From assembly GCA_965215825.1 (NCBI GenBank), contig CBDCEM010000002.1, positions 868,001 to 932,000 on the forward strand: DNA of 64,000 bases. Direction: 5' to 3'. Source of the DNA: JAWPMT01 sp965215825 (lineage in GTDB: Bacteria; Bacteroidota; Bacteroidia; Cytophagales; Cyclobacteriaceae). Both the position numbers and the translations under genes were made by a program. Below, in pieces: positions 1-10,824 of the stretch (position 1 is the stretch's first letter; the number at the start of each line of letters is the position of its first letter). The notes beneath the pieces were generated by a model, which did no database searches, was not told the origin of the DNA, and saw nothing but the letters and a program-made list of their open reading frames with translations.

Positions 1-1875
1 ACCCGTCACCATCCACATCCGGATACCACTCACCGTGACTTAACTCCGTTGATATCAAGTCGTCACAATCCAACCCGAGGGTGGTTTCGGATATTATTTC
101 ATCGGGTACTGTGTAGGTATCTGTTGCCACATCGTAAGGCATGGTGATCCCGGTAAGGTGGCTAAGATGCGCCGGAAAGGTGAGCACCAGGTCTTGTGTG
201 CCGTATCCAACAACGGACGCAGGCAAGCCTGCCCGGACCAGACTTCCGGGGAATTCATTGAGCCCACAGTCTTGAAACTTATAAACACTGTGATACCCAT
301 CCCCGTCTATGTCAATGTATTGCGGAGAAGGGTCGTCCGATCCACCACAAACTCCACAAGCGTTGTAGGTTTGACTATCCAGATCGTTATCATCACAATC
401 TTCACCTTCTCCAGGATCAGGTTTCCAACGGGATTCCTCTTCCGTTCCTATCGCAGGATTTCTACAGGAGTTAACAGTACTGCCATAATAGTTGTCCCCA
501 TCAAAATCATGGTACCAAATGCGGTTTTCGTCGTTTGCTTCAGGATCCTCATCATAGCAGTCTTCGCCATTGCCAGGGTCCTGCCGCCACTTTGCCTCAT
601 CACCTGTCCCTTTTGCCGGATTTTCACAAGATTGTTCCACCGCTACGGTTGTCGAATAATATTCGTCCAGATCACCATCGAAATACCACGTGATCAATTC
701 CGTTTCATTCGGATCAATATCGTTGCAGTCTGGGCCTTTGCTATTTTCCAGTAAAATCCATTCATCAGAAGGTGGGGTACAAGTGTTTTCATGAGGACCA
801 ATATCTGCATTATGATATCCATCTCTATCCCCATCGAAATACCAGTCACCGTATGCCTTGGTTGTTTCATTTAAATCATCGCAATCCTCTCCTTTGGTCT
901 CGCTGATTATGAAATTGACGTCTTTAAATCCGGAGAAAAGAAACCACCAGTTTTCATATAACCAATAATAGTTTTCACCCCAGAAATTATCTCCATGTGC
1001 ATCTCTCTTATCTCTAATAGAATCATTAATGACACGATTGCTCCAGAGACGTTCTCCATGAGGAAGTTCATAGTAATATTCAAAATGCCCCATACCCCCG
1101 TCTTCAAGTTGGAGATGATTGAAGATTCTATGATTAGGACCAAAGTCATAAATATATCTTAGATCTCTAACAAATAATTCCTGACGAATCTCCCAATTGG
1201 AAGTATGTAACTGATTTCTCTCCTCGGCACTAGAATATAGTTCTGTACTAACAAAATTATCCCGATTTACACTTGGTGAAAAACCTGAAGGCAAGATATT
1301 ATGTCGTCTAAGAAAAGCAGCATTAATTACAAGAGGCAAATTTGCGCATGGCGATAATTGGTATTCATCATAATAACCAGACAATGGACCAAACTCATCA
1401 GAAATAGATACCTCACCCCCCTCAACGGAAGTGGCATAAGGCAAGTCAGGCATAATAATTTCCACAGAATGATAACCATCACCATCTAAGTCCAAATAGG
1501 CCCGTAACCAAAATCGGGATTATCTCCATCCGCATCTATTCTGATATGTTTGTAATTACCAGTTCCACCACTAATTCTTTCTACAGTTCCTCCCACAATT
1601 GCCAGAACATGATCTCCACCATCGGGATCTGCGGGCTCTAAATTATAATCAACACCATAGTGCCAGGCCCGTGCATGATTTCTTCGACCATAATCAGAAC
1701 TTAAATGCCTAGTTTGAATGTCTTGTACGTCACCATATTGGAATTGAATGTTGTCATTTTCTAGCTGCCCGTCACAGTTGGTACAAGTTCTGTATTGGAT
1801 GGTGAATTCGTTTTGACCGTACGTCCATAGGGGAAATAGTAGAACTGCTAAATGAATTATTCTCCGAAATATCAT
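1..1875 (-). pseudogene. Secreted protein with M23-like N-terminus and MopE-type DCxDxD repeats; frameshifted, runs off left edge
   Basis: Two reading frames belong together. From 1875 a signal peptide (MIFRRIIHLAVLLF...) leads into about 130 residues resembling the start of an M23 metallopeptidase: HYGVD fits the HxxxD ligand pair, followed by VLAIVGGTVERI. That frame stops at 1486. A second frame, open without a stop from about 1498 to base 1, continues at YLDLDGDGYHS. It carries at least five units of the form W-Y-x-D-x-D-x-D-G-Y ... C-x-x-P ... DCxD (DCDDLNE, DCNDIDP, DCYDEDP, DCDDNDL, DCDDLIS) plus ACGVCGGS, typical of MopE-like putative metal-binding repeats in secreted Bacteroidota proteins. 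One missing C in the run near 1500 (CGGGCC on the coding strand) would join the frames as GYGP-YLDLDGDG. The second M23 motif (HxH) is not visible, so peptidase activity is doubtful. The start overlaps the upstream gene by ATGA. The 3' end lies outside the window. Confidence 0.7.
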
Positions 1876-2732
1876 GGCATTTCTACTTTATGGAAGTCAT
1901 CAAATAGATCTAGTTCAAACTTAGACCAACTAATTTTTTTTTCAGTTACCGTCTTTTTCCCCTGAACTAGTTGGCGAGTTGCAACTGCTTTGTAAAGTTC
2001 TTTTGTTGAAAAGTCAAACCTGTAGAATACTCTTTCCCTATTACCTATTGTACTAAATAGTACATAGCTAATATTTAGTATCAGGGGACTCCCTGAATGA
2101 TATTCATTTCCAATGTTGTACTTTAAGATATAGCTATCCAGAAATAAGTCATAAACAAACAAGAAGGCATCCCCAAAAGGGCTTATACTATGTTCCCTAA
2201 ATCCAAGCGTAATAAATGTGAGGTACCTTCCGTTTGGTGATACTTTTGGTCTTGTGGCATTTATTCCTACATGGAAAAGACTATCAATTGTATTACCTAG
2301 CGAGTCCAGAATTAAGAATGATGTTTCAGAACCAATCATCTCACCCTGATCATCAAGAAGATTATATTGAAAACTAATTACAGGAAAATCCTTTTCTCTA
2401 CTTATGTATCTGAAATTCTGGGTGTAGGAGACATTTTCGTTTGAAAATCTGGATTCATATTTGTCCTTATGAAAAGCTGGAGAAAGATCTGCAACAGACT
2501 TGGTACCATTAATTTTTTCTTGATAACCAGACTTTTTAGCGGAATTATAAGGGTCTAGATTAGCAATGATTAAGCGATTTAACTCCTGACCAGAATTGTC
2601 TTTGAAGATTATTTCTTTATCCTCACTATTTATCCTCACATATTCAATGGAAGCCTCTTGAGAAAGAGTCTTGTTGATTATAGCAAACTGAAGGCTAAAA
2701 CAAGCCACAATTATTTTCCAAGTCAATCTCAT
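1872..2732 (-). CDS. Secreted protein of unknown function, beta-propeller-like
   Basis: This 286-residue protein starts with a hydrophobic signal peptide (about residues 1-24, ending near LSQEA), so it is probably exported. In the middle, RPKVSPNGRYLTFIT resembles the SPDG/SPNG strand motif of WD40-like or TolB-like beta-propeller repeats, but I can see only one clear copy. No catalytic motif is visible. Its ATG overlaps the stop of the fibre-like gene (ATGA at 2729-2732), and its own stop overlaps the start of the MopE-repeat gene (ATGA at 1872-1875). The three genes are therefore very probably one translationally coupled operon. It is the only intact member of the three. The function is unknown; the context suggests a cell-surface or secreted assembly. 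Confidence 0.7.
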   Translation of the reverse strand: MRLTWKIIVACFSLQFAIINKTLSQEASIEYVRINSEDKEIIFKDNSGQELNRLIIANLDPYNSAKKSGYQEKINGTKSVADLSPAFHKDKYESRFSNENVSYTQNFRYISREKDFPVISFQYNLLDDQGEMIGSETSFLILDSLGNTIDSLFHVGINATRPKVSPNGRYLTFITLGFREHSISPFGDAFLFVYDLFLDSYILKYNIGNEYHSGSPLILNISYVLFSTIGNRERVFYRFDFSTKELYKAVATRQLVQGKKTVTEKKISWSKFELDLFDDFHKVEMP

Positions 2733-5700
2733 TTCTCCTCCAATTTTCGTTCTAAATCTTCGATACGCTTGTTCTGCTGGAGGAGGTCTTTGTTTTGCTC
2801 CTCTATGCGTTTGTTTTGCTCTATGATGTAGAGCGTCAGTTCCTCGATTTTCTTCATCATGATCGCGTCCATTTCTCCCAGATTCAAGCCATTTTCTACA
2901 ATCTCCTGTTCTGAAGGCACTTCGGGGAGATGGTGATTTTCTTCTACGTACGATGCTACTTCCTCCAATGGGCGAAGCTCGTAGGAATCTTCAAAGACAT
3001 AATCCGGCCAAAGACTCAAGTCCACAAGTATTTCCTGAGCCTCTACTTTACCATCGCCGTAGATTCGATAGACTTCCTGATCACTGGCATTTTTCACTAA
3101 GAATACTTTGTGTCCGTTATTCTCGGCATGAGCCGTCATGCTGCCTGCCGTCAGGTTACCATTGGCCAGCACTTCAAAGTTGGTTACCCCTCCGGTTTTT
3201 CCAGTGAAAACAGCGGTGTTACCGGCTGGTGCTTCACTAATCATGCCCTGTGTCCGTATGGAGCCACTGGTGTATTCAAGGTTATTGCCTGATACTTCTG
3301 TCCAGGGGCTGAATTCAAAAGAAGAAAGGTCTTTGTAGCCCAGGTTCCCAGAACCGTCTTCCATAAGAACTCTACCATAGGTAGCCCCACTGACTAACCC
3401 GGTAATGCTTAGAGAACCCGCACTTATCGCACTCGCATCAAACGTACCTATGACGTTTACATTGCCCGTAAAACTCAAAGTTCCCTCACTTTGCATCCAC
3501 GGACTAAGGTCAATCGTATTCAAATTTCTTGTGCCTATATTTCCGGAACCATCTTCTACTAGTAGTTGGGTATAGCTATTGCCATCCGTCAGCGCAGATA
3601 CTTGAAGGCTTTCAGTGGCAATCGTCGATGAACTAAGCAACGTTGTAGAAACAGTATCTGTATTGAGCGAACCATTCACGTCAAATGCACCATTTACAGC
3701 CACATCTCCAGTATGTGTGAGTGTTCCATTTTCATCACTCCATGGAAGGCTCGAAACATCGAAGGATAGATGCGAACCATCCTACAACAATCCACTCCCC
3801 GCAATTTGTGAGCCTCTTTCAGTATGAGCCTCTTTCCAATCCGCAGAGGTGCCGTGAGAACCGGTGATGATTTCACCAGTGATGTCTGCATCGTTCGATA
3901 CTTCCAAACCATGGAAATTGGCCGTAATGAACTCCATGTTGTTGGTGGCAATAATTGCTCCCCAGCCTTCTTGTCCTTTGTAGGCAATGGCTCCACCATT
4001 CCCACCGGTGAAGTGATCGGAAAAACCATTGCTATCTTCCCAAACATTAGCATCAAAATATAAGTCTCCTGTATTTCCAGTGACATGTTCATTATCTTCC
4101 AGGGAAATTCTAGATAACGATGCTGTTGATATTTCAGGCATGGTGAGGTCCCCACCAAAGGTCACATTTCTATTCTGAGCCTGAAGGAAATACAAATCGT
4201 AGCCACCTGCACTTGATAAATACGTCTTTCCACCACTAAATCCAATATTGGTATAAGCAGAGGAGTCATAACTTGTCTCCGCAGGGAATACTTTAATTCC
4301 ATGATTGAGGTCTGAAGAACTGATACCCACATAACCATTGAGGTTAATCCAGTCATCACCGGGTTCACCAAAACCTGGGAATTGGTCGTCTTCATCATCT
4401 ATGTAGGCACCTGGTCCTAAAGAAAGATTTCCGTATAGGTCCAGTATGTCAACTAAGTACCTGTGGCCATCGATGGTGACACTGTCTGGCGATGCCACAG
4501 CCTGATGCTCTTCCTCACAACCACTATCACTACAGGAAGCTCCATCTTCGTGTATCCTTCTTAATAACCAGGGGTTGGTGATTTCTTCGGCTTCTACAAA
4601 TCTCACCTGTTTATTATTTTTAGTTCTTGAGAGAAATAGAAGGTCGGCTGTCCCTGGATTGTACAGATGTGACTCTAAGCCATCTGCCAACTCAGGTTGA
4701 TAAAAAATCTTACTATCGATGATGTAGTCCCCATTTTCGTTGAATTTCAGGAATGACTTGCCATCACTGGCTCTCCGAAAGTCCAATTTATTGGCTGAGG
4801 TTTCAAAATAGCCAACCTGATTTCCATCATCGAGCTCTACGCCCATTCGGATGAAATCTGTTTCACCATCTGTCAGATTCGATTGAATGTTTCCCACAAC
4901 AGATAGTGGTACGTCCGGAGTTGCGGTTCCTATTCCGAGGTTGCCATCAACAAACGCTGCTCCTTCAACTTTCAAATCTCCATGTGTAGTAACTCTTTGG
5001 TCCGAATTACTGATCGTCACGGCATTGGTTCCACTCGTCTGCAGTTGCAGGTTTTCGTTATAGCTACTAATGATTCCCTGATCAACCGTGATCCCCTTGT
5101 TGAAGTGGAATTTTGGAAGGTCTGTGTGAAAGTGACTGTAATTAGTATTTCTGGGACCAATTTCAACGTATCCCTGAGTGGTTTCCATCCTGACTGAACC
5201 TGCGGTACCCGTTCCTTTGAGCACATCTGATGTAAGGGTGCCATCTATTCTGACATTGCCACCAATATCCGCAAGGTATTCTGCGTCAATGCTGGTCTTG
5301 CCAACAGCCAGGCCCGTTTTAATAAACAAAGTTCCATCCGGAACATCAGTCCATGTATTGTCACTGTATCCTCCTACCACAACACCACCATTGTTGAATT
5401 GGAAGGCCCCGTCTCTTGCCAACAAACGATACTTATTGTCTGATCCACCCGTATCGTCATCAAAATCCGTTAATCTCAGGTTTTTGACATTGTGCACGGA
5501 CATGCCGCTTACATCCAAAGTACCGTTCACAGACATTCCTCCGCTCAGAGATAGACTTGTAGCAGAAATCGCTCCGGAGGTAATTGTACCAAAGTCCACG
5601 TTTGAACCACTTCTGACATACAATTGCGAATTATGATCACCCCAACTGAAAGCCAGGTTCCAATTATCGGAATCACCTCCAGGCGTTATTACTTTATTCC

Positions 5701-6631
5701 CAGCACCTTTAATTTGGAGATATCCTTCGGGTGTGAGAGACATTTTAGTCGATCCGTTTTGTCGAAAATCGAGGTTACCACTTCCTACACTATTGATGAA
5801 GCCGTGGGTTCCGCCATGCCAAAGTTCTACATAATCAGTTTCAGAATCGTTGTTGGCACTTCTGATGTACCCGGCTACCGACAAAGTCCTGCCAGGTGTA
5901 GTCGTGCCAATACCGACATTTCCTCCTCCATCATTCAGAATGACATTTGAAGTGGTTTTCCCTCCTCGGATGTAGGTGTCTTCACTTGTTGAAGAATTAA
6001 ATAATGAGTTTCGATTGGTGCCCCGAAAAACGGCTGTACTTGTACCAATTCCGCGATAGACATCCAGCGTAGCTTGCGGATTGGTATTTCCAATACCCAA
6101 AAGCCCATTCACGGCCAGCACATTACTATTAAAATCCCCATAGATCAAAGGACTCGAAGTAGAGGAATTGTCAATGTACAGTTTGTTGGAGCCGGTTTCG
6201 TTGTAGCCAGTTTGATAGCCAATGAAAACATTACTCGATCCGGTAGTATTGTAGCCTGAGCGATAGCCGAGGAAGATATTGCCTGAACCATCATTGCTGT
6301 AACCAGCTAACGCTCCCAACATGAGGTTTCGATCGCCATAGAAAACCGAGTATCCAGCAGACAACCCAAACAAGGAGTTATTTCGAGCGTTTGCGCTGTA
6401 ACCCAATGAACCTATAGCTTGTCGAAACGTTTTTCCTGCGTCAAATCCAAATGTGCTATTCCCTCCTAAGTAAAAATACTGGCTCTCAGAAATATTTCCC
6501 AATAACGTTTCTGAATTACCTCCCAAAATCACTCCATTTTGACTTTTAACCTGAAATGAAATAAAAAATAAAATAATGAGGCAAGCATTGCGTGTTAAAC
6601 TAGTTCCTCGTTGTAAAGCAATCATTGTCAA
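2729..6631 (-). pseudogene. Tail-fibre-like secreted repeat protein, interrupted by in-frame TAG at 3782-3784
   Basis: The locus reads as one 1300-codon frame broken once. The first part (6631 to 3785, 949 aa) has a signal peptide ending near VKSQNG. It then has glycine- and asparagine-rich units (NxFxGYxxGYNTTGSSN style) and several GIGTxxP...LxVxGxI segments typical of Bacteroidota fibre-like proteins. Codon 950 is TAG. The same frame then continues without a gap as DGSHLSFDVSSLPWSDENG and on through two EDGSGNxG repeats. It ends in the well-known WPDYVFEDSYEL ... HHLPEVPSEQEI block and a Q/K/E-rich coiled coil. A CAG-to-TAG change would explain the stop. It is first gene of a three-gene operon. 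Other readings are two separate polypeptides (an internal ATG at 3703 could start a 324-aa C-terminal product), readthrough, or a consensus error. Confidence 0.75.
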
Positions 6632-6949
6632 AATGGTTTGATTAAAAAAAGTTGTTCTTCCTTTAGAGCGTAGTTAGACTATAGTCAATTGTAAGATTAA
6701 ACCTAACGAATTTTTTAGCAAATACCTATGCGCTTTTCTTTCAGACCGACACTTTAATGAAAAACCTAACAAATCCTTGCGAATTGTCATCTCCCAATAA
6801 GGGCTTTGCCTGTTATTATTGATATTAAGTATGTAGCTTTAGCGGCTATTTAAACACTTAGCTGATAAACAGTGAGCGACGAATAAGAACCAGGAACAAC
6901 TAACCTATCGTTCCGGTGAGATTCCAAGCTGAATGAAAAAACAATTGTT
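6632..6949. other. Divergent intergenic region, about 320 bases
   Basis: It separates the minus-strand fibre operon from the plus-strand SusC/D operon, so it must hold promoters for both directions. It is AT-rich. I found only weak partial matches to the Bacteroidota TAnnTTTG element, for example TAGCTTTA at about 6834-6841 on the plus strand, with no convincingly spaced upstream TTTG. No ORF or strong hairpin is visible. Confidence 0.4.
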
Positions 6950-7483
6950 ATGAAGAAAAATCTACTTTATGCACTGCTGATCACTGCCGCTTTCCTGGTC
7001 TCCTGTGGAGATGATGAGCCAGATGTAAGTCCGATTGTCGGAACCTGGGAATTGGATGATGTAGTGATATCTGACCCTCCAGCCGGATTTGTAATTGCTA
7101 CTAACCCAAATCAATCTTCTGTCTATGGTGAGTCAGAATACTTGGTCATATTCAATGCAGACGGCACCTATATCCGTGAAATCGAGCGTACAGAAGGTGA
7201 TTTCGAAGATGAAGGAACCTGGGAATTGGACGGAGATGACCTGGACCTGGATCAGGATGATACCAATGTACAAGGATTGCCCACGACTTTTACGGTCGAT
7301 GGCGAAATCTCTGACCGGTCGATGACTCTGATAACCACTGATACCTGGTTTGCTTGGCCTCAATCCATCGTTGACGATGAGCAAGCGTTAGATACATTGC
7401 AGGATGATGAGTTAAATGCTTTCTTTAATGAGTATGGCGCATTCGTGGACATGACATTCACGTTAGATTTCGATCGACAATAA
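6950..7483 (+). CDS. Lipoprotein with lipocalin-like domain
   Basis: This 177-residue protein has a lipoprotein signal peptide ending in LVSC-GDD, with Cys19 as the probable lipidation site. Next comes an acidic linker and an IVGTWELDDV start typical of the lipocalin-like domains of Bacteroidota lipoproteins. A second GTWELDGDDLDLDQDD strand follows. It is acidic and has no catalytic motif. It lies only 29 bases before the SusC start, on the same strand, and after the divergent promoter region, so it is probably the first gene of the SusC/SusD operon and a surface or periplasmic accessory. The lipocalin assignment rests on pattern only; ligand unknown. Confidence 0.7.
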   Translation: MKKNLLYALLITAAFLVSCGDDEPDVSPIVGTWELDDVVISDPPAGFVIATNPNQSSVYGESEYLVIFNADGTYIREIERTEGDFEDEGTWELDGDDLDLDQDDTNVQGLPTTFTVDGEISDRSMTLITTDTWFAWPQSIVDDEQALDTLQDDELNAFFNEYGAFVDMTFTLDFDRQ

Positions 7484-7512
7484 GTCTTTTTATAAACTAA
7501 ATCATACAACGC

Positions 7513-10500
7513 TTGAACTTCAGGGGTGTAAGTGTTTTTATTCTCTTAGGTCTGTTATCGACCACTGCTTTTGCCCAATCCCTGGTCTCCGGAAAGGTGA
7601 CCGACCAAAATGGTGAGGGGTTAATTGGGGCAACAGTACTCAATGAGAATACCGGAAAGGGGTCTGTCACGGATATTGACGGCAACTTCTCGATCACCGT
7701 AAGTAATGGGGATCAACTCTCCATTCAGATGATCAGTATGAAGACGGCCACAGTCACTTTCAATGGACAGGCTTCTATCAATGTTACATTAGAAGATGAT
7801 GCTATCCTCACCGAGGAGGTGGTGATCACAGGATTTCAGGAAGTAAACCGTAAACTTTTTACGGGTGCTTCCGAGAGCCTAAGCATGGATGATATTCGTC
7901 CTTCTGGCATGGTAGACGTGAGTCGCGTATTGGAAGGACAGGCTGCCGGTGTAAATGTGGACAATGTTTCCGGAACTTTCGGAACTTCTCCAAGGATCAG
8001 AATCCGGGGAAATGCTTCTTTGAACGGTAACAATCAACCCCTGTTTGTGGTAGATGGCGTTATTCTGGAAGACCTGAACAATGTGAATGTGGATGACCTC
8101 ATTTCCGGGGACGCCAACACATTGGTCAGCTCTTCCATTGCTAACCTCAATCCATCAGATATTGAGTCTTTCCAAATCCTAAAAGACGCTTCAGCAACGG
8201 CCATTTATGGTGCTCGTGCTGCCAATGGTGTGATTGTGATCACGACCAAACGAGGAAAAAGTGGAGAATTACGCGTCAATTACTCGGCGCAATTTTCCGG
8301 AAAACTTCGACCTACTTACAACCAATTTGATCTGCTAAATTCGGCAGAAGAAATATCCGTCTATCGAGAACTGGCCAGCAAAGGGCTGGTGGATATCAGT
8401 ACGGCAGTTCGAGCCAGAAACTACGGAGCACTGGGTAAGATGTATACCCTGATTGCTGACCACCAGTTGGAATGGGGACCCGGAGGGACCCTAAACGAAG
8501 AGTTCCTTAACCAATATGAAAATGCCAACACGGATTGGTTTGATGTGCTGTTTAGGGATTTTGGTCTCCAGCAACAACATTCATTGAGTTTCACCACCGG
8601 AACAGAAAAATCTAATAACTATTATTCCATTAGCTATCTGGGCGATCAGGGTCAGACGATTGCCGATCAGGTCAACCGCTTCACAGCGACCGCACGGAAT
8701 ACTTATTTTATTTCACAACAATTTACTTTCGGCCTGAAGCTGCAGGCGTCTTATCGGGACCAAACGGTGCCTGGAACCCGAAACAGAGAATTGGACCCTA
8801 TTACTGGTCAGTTCAGCCGGGATTTTGACATTAACCCTTTTAGTTACAGCTTAAATACCGCACGGTCCATTCGTCCGTATGATGAAAATGGTAACAGGGA
8901 GTTTTTCCGCCGGAACTTTGCTCCTTTTAACATTCTGCACGAACTGGAAAACAACTTTATTGACATAGAAGTTTTAGACGTTTCAGCGCAAACGGATTTC
9001 GAATACTCTCCTACAGACAACCTCTCGTTTAAAGGAGTGGCACAGATTCGATATGCCAACACATCCAGAAGTCACGTCATTACTGAGAATTCAAACCAGT
9101 CGGAGGCATTTCGTGCGGACGGTTCTCAATTCATTCAGATTGCCAACAACCTGCTTTTTAATGATCCTGCTAATCCGGGCCTGAATCCTGTAGTGGTATT
9201 ACCTGAAGGAGGGTTCAATTACCTGGATCAAAGCGATCTGATCAACTTCTTTAGCCGAATTAGCGGAAACTGGTCTAAGACCTACAATGAAAATCATGAA
9301 GTAAATGTGCTTGCTGGCCAGGAAATCCGATTAACCAACCGGTCATCCTCTACAGCCACGGGATTGGGAGTTGTTTATGAAAGTGGCGGTGTAGTTGTAA
9401 CCGATCCAAATATCATTGAGTTTTTCAACTTACAAAACATTGATATCTTCAATCTGAACGAGCAAAAGGACCGATTTGTAGGATGGTTTTTGAATGGCGG
9501 TTATTCCTATAAATCGAAATATGTGGCGAATTTCACTTTCCGCTATGATGGGTCTAATCAGCTGGGAAAGAGCCAACAGGCCCGTTTCCTGCCTACCTGG
9601 AATGTTAGTGCAGCCTGGAATGCGTACAATGAGCCATTTATGGATGTTGTGCCCTTGATCAAAGACTTAAAAATACGTGCGACCTACGGTGTTTCCGGTA
9701 ATCTGCCACCGAGTGCCAGTGCATTGCTAAATATCCAATCAGATGTAACCCTGCGCCCGACAGATGTGGAACCACAACTTTTTATTCAAGAGCTGACCAA
9801 TTCGGAGCTTACCTGGGAAAAGCTGAATGAGTTTAATGTTGGCATGGATTTCACCATGTTTGATAAGAAGATTGATGTAACAGCGGATTACTATATCAGA
9901 GAGTCTTTTGATCTCATCGGCGTTGTTCAGACCAGTGGAATCGGAGGCCAGGGCCTAAAAGTTGGAAACTTCGCGGATATGGAGATTCAGGGATTTGAAT
10001 TTTCAATTAATACGACGAATTACGACAACCGTGGATTTACCTGGAGGACTAACCTCAACATGGGGTACAGCCGTGATAAAATCACCACATTGGATTTTGG
10101 CCCCAGGTTTGTTGATGCCATTGGTCAGGGTGGAGCAGGCGTGTTGGGCAAACCCAGAAGGTCCTTGTTTTCTACGAATTTCGCAGGATTGAACAGCGAA
10201 GGAATACCCACCTTCTTTAATGAAGACGGGGAAGTCGTATTCCAGTACGATTTACAAGAGCGTGAAGGGTTAGAAGATATCCTCGTATTTGAAGGCTCTA
10301 CAGAGCCACGAGGTTCCGGAGGGTTCAGTAACACATTTACTTACAAAGGATTTTCATTAATGGCATTGATGTCCTTCAAGTTTGGTTACAAGATCAGGTT
10401 GAATGATGCGTTTTTTGCCACCTATACAGACTTTGATGCCTTGCCAGGCCAATTGGTAGACCGCTGGGCAGTTCCTGGAGATGAAGAACTTACGAATATT

Positions 10501-10824
10501 CCGGTGATACTTGATCGGGGCGTTTCTCAAATCAGCGGTAGCCGGGTAAGGTCCTACCAATTTTATAATAAAAGCACCGAAAGGGTAGCAAATGGCGATT
10601 ATGTTCGACTGAAAACCGTACGATTGGGTTATCAATTGCCTCAGAAAGTCACCAATAAATTAGGAGTCTCTACCGCGAATGTTTCCCTGGAAGCCCTTAA
10701 TCTGGCGTTACTCTACTCAGATCGAGAGAATTTGCGAGGCCAGGATCCGGAGTTCTTTTCCACAGGTGGTGTATCGCTACCTCAACCTAAATTGATCACC
10801 TTCTCATTAAACGTAGGATTTTGA
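7513..10824 (+). CDS. SusC/RagA-family TonB-linked outer membrane receptor
   Basis: This 1103-residue protein shows the full SusC architecture: a signal peptide (about 1-22, ending AFAQ), then a carboxypeptidase-regulatory-like domain (about 23-100; VSGKVTDQNGEGLIGATV ... GSVTDIDGNFSI), then a TonB plug (about 110-225; EEVVITGF, RIRIRGNASLNGNNQPLFVV, IESFQILKDASATAIYGARA, NGVIVITTKRGKSG), and finally a long beta-barrel ending in an aromatic residue (SLNVGF). It forms the TonB-driven channel importing a substrate captured by SusD. The start is TTG at 7513: an in-frame TAA lies at 7498-7500 and there is no ATG between it and the signal peptide. The stop overlaps the SusD start as TGATG. The neighbouring HExxH and DUF4302 lipoproteins suggest a peptide or protein substrate rather than a glycan (inference), since no glycoside hydrolase is nearby. 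Confidence 0.95.
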   Translation: MNFRGVSVFILLGLLSTTAFAQSLVSGKVTDQNGEGLIGATVLNENTGKGSVTDIDGNFSITVSNGDQLSIQMISMKTATVTFNGQASINVTLEDDAILTEEVVITGFQEVNRKLFTGASESLSMDDIRPSGMVDVSRVLEGQAAGVNVDNVSGTFGTSPRIRIRGNASLNGNNQPLFVVDGVILEDLNNVNVDDLISGDANTLVSSSIANLNPSDIESFQILKDASATAIYGARAANGVIVITTKRGKSGELRVNYSAQFSGKLRPTYNQFDLLNSAEEISVYRELASKGLVDISTAVRARNYGALGKMYTLIADHQLEWGPGGTLNEEFLNQYENANTDWFDVLFRDFGLQQQHSLSFTTGTEKSNNYYSISYLGDQGQTIADQVNRFTATARNTYFISQQFTFGLKLQASYRDQTVPGTRNRELDPITGQFSRDFDINPFSYSLNTARSIRPYDENGNREFFRRNFAPFNILHELENNFIDIEVLDVSAQTDFEYSPTDNLSFKGVAQIRYANTSRSHVITENSNQSEAFRADGSQFIQIANNLLFNDPANPGLNPVVVLPEGGFNYLDQSDLINFFSRISGNWSKTYNENHEVNVLAGQEIRLTNRSSSTATGLGVVYESGGVVVTDPNIIEFFNLQNIDIFNLNEQKDRFVGWFLNGGYSYKSKYVANFTFRYDGSNQLGKSQQARFLPTWNVSAAWNAYNEPFMDVVPLIKDLKIRATYGVSGNLPPSASALLNIQSDVTLRPTDVEPQLFIQELTNSELTWEKLNEFNVGMDFTMFDKKIDVTADYYIRESFDLIGVVQTSGIGGQGLKVGNFADMEIQGFEFSINTTNYDNRGFTWRTNLNMGYSRDKITTLDFGPRFVDAIGQGGAGVLGKPRRSLFSTNFAGLNSEGIPTFFNEDGEVVFQYDLQEREGLEDILVFEGSTEPRGSGGFSNTFTYKGFSLMALMSFKFGYKIRLNDAFFATYTDFDALPGQLVDRWAVPGDEELTNIPVILDRGVSQISGSRVRSYQFYNKSTERVANGDYVRLKTVRLGYQLPQKVTNKLGVSTANVSLEALNLALLYSDRENLRGQDPEFFSTGGVSLPQPKLITFSLNVGF

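Noticed and set aside
158..754. Plus-strand ORF of 198 codons
   Set aside because: It is the shadow of the minus-strand MopE-repeat frame, which shows clear repeats and Cys/Asp motifs; the plus-strand product is of odd composition.
3782..3784. Selenocysteine or pyrrolysine recoding
   Set aside because: The codon is TAG not TGA, no recoding element or pyrrolysine genes are visible, and a plain CAG-to-TAG change explains it better.
5178..5636. Plus-strand ORF of 152 codons
   Set aside because: It lies wholly inside the fibre-like gene on the opposite strand and has no recognisable motif.
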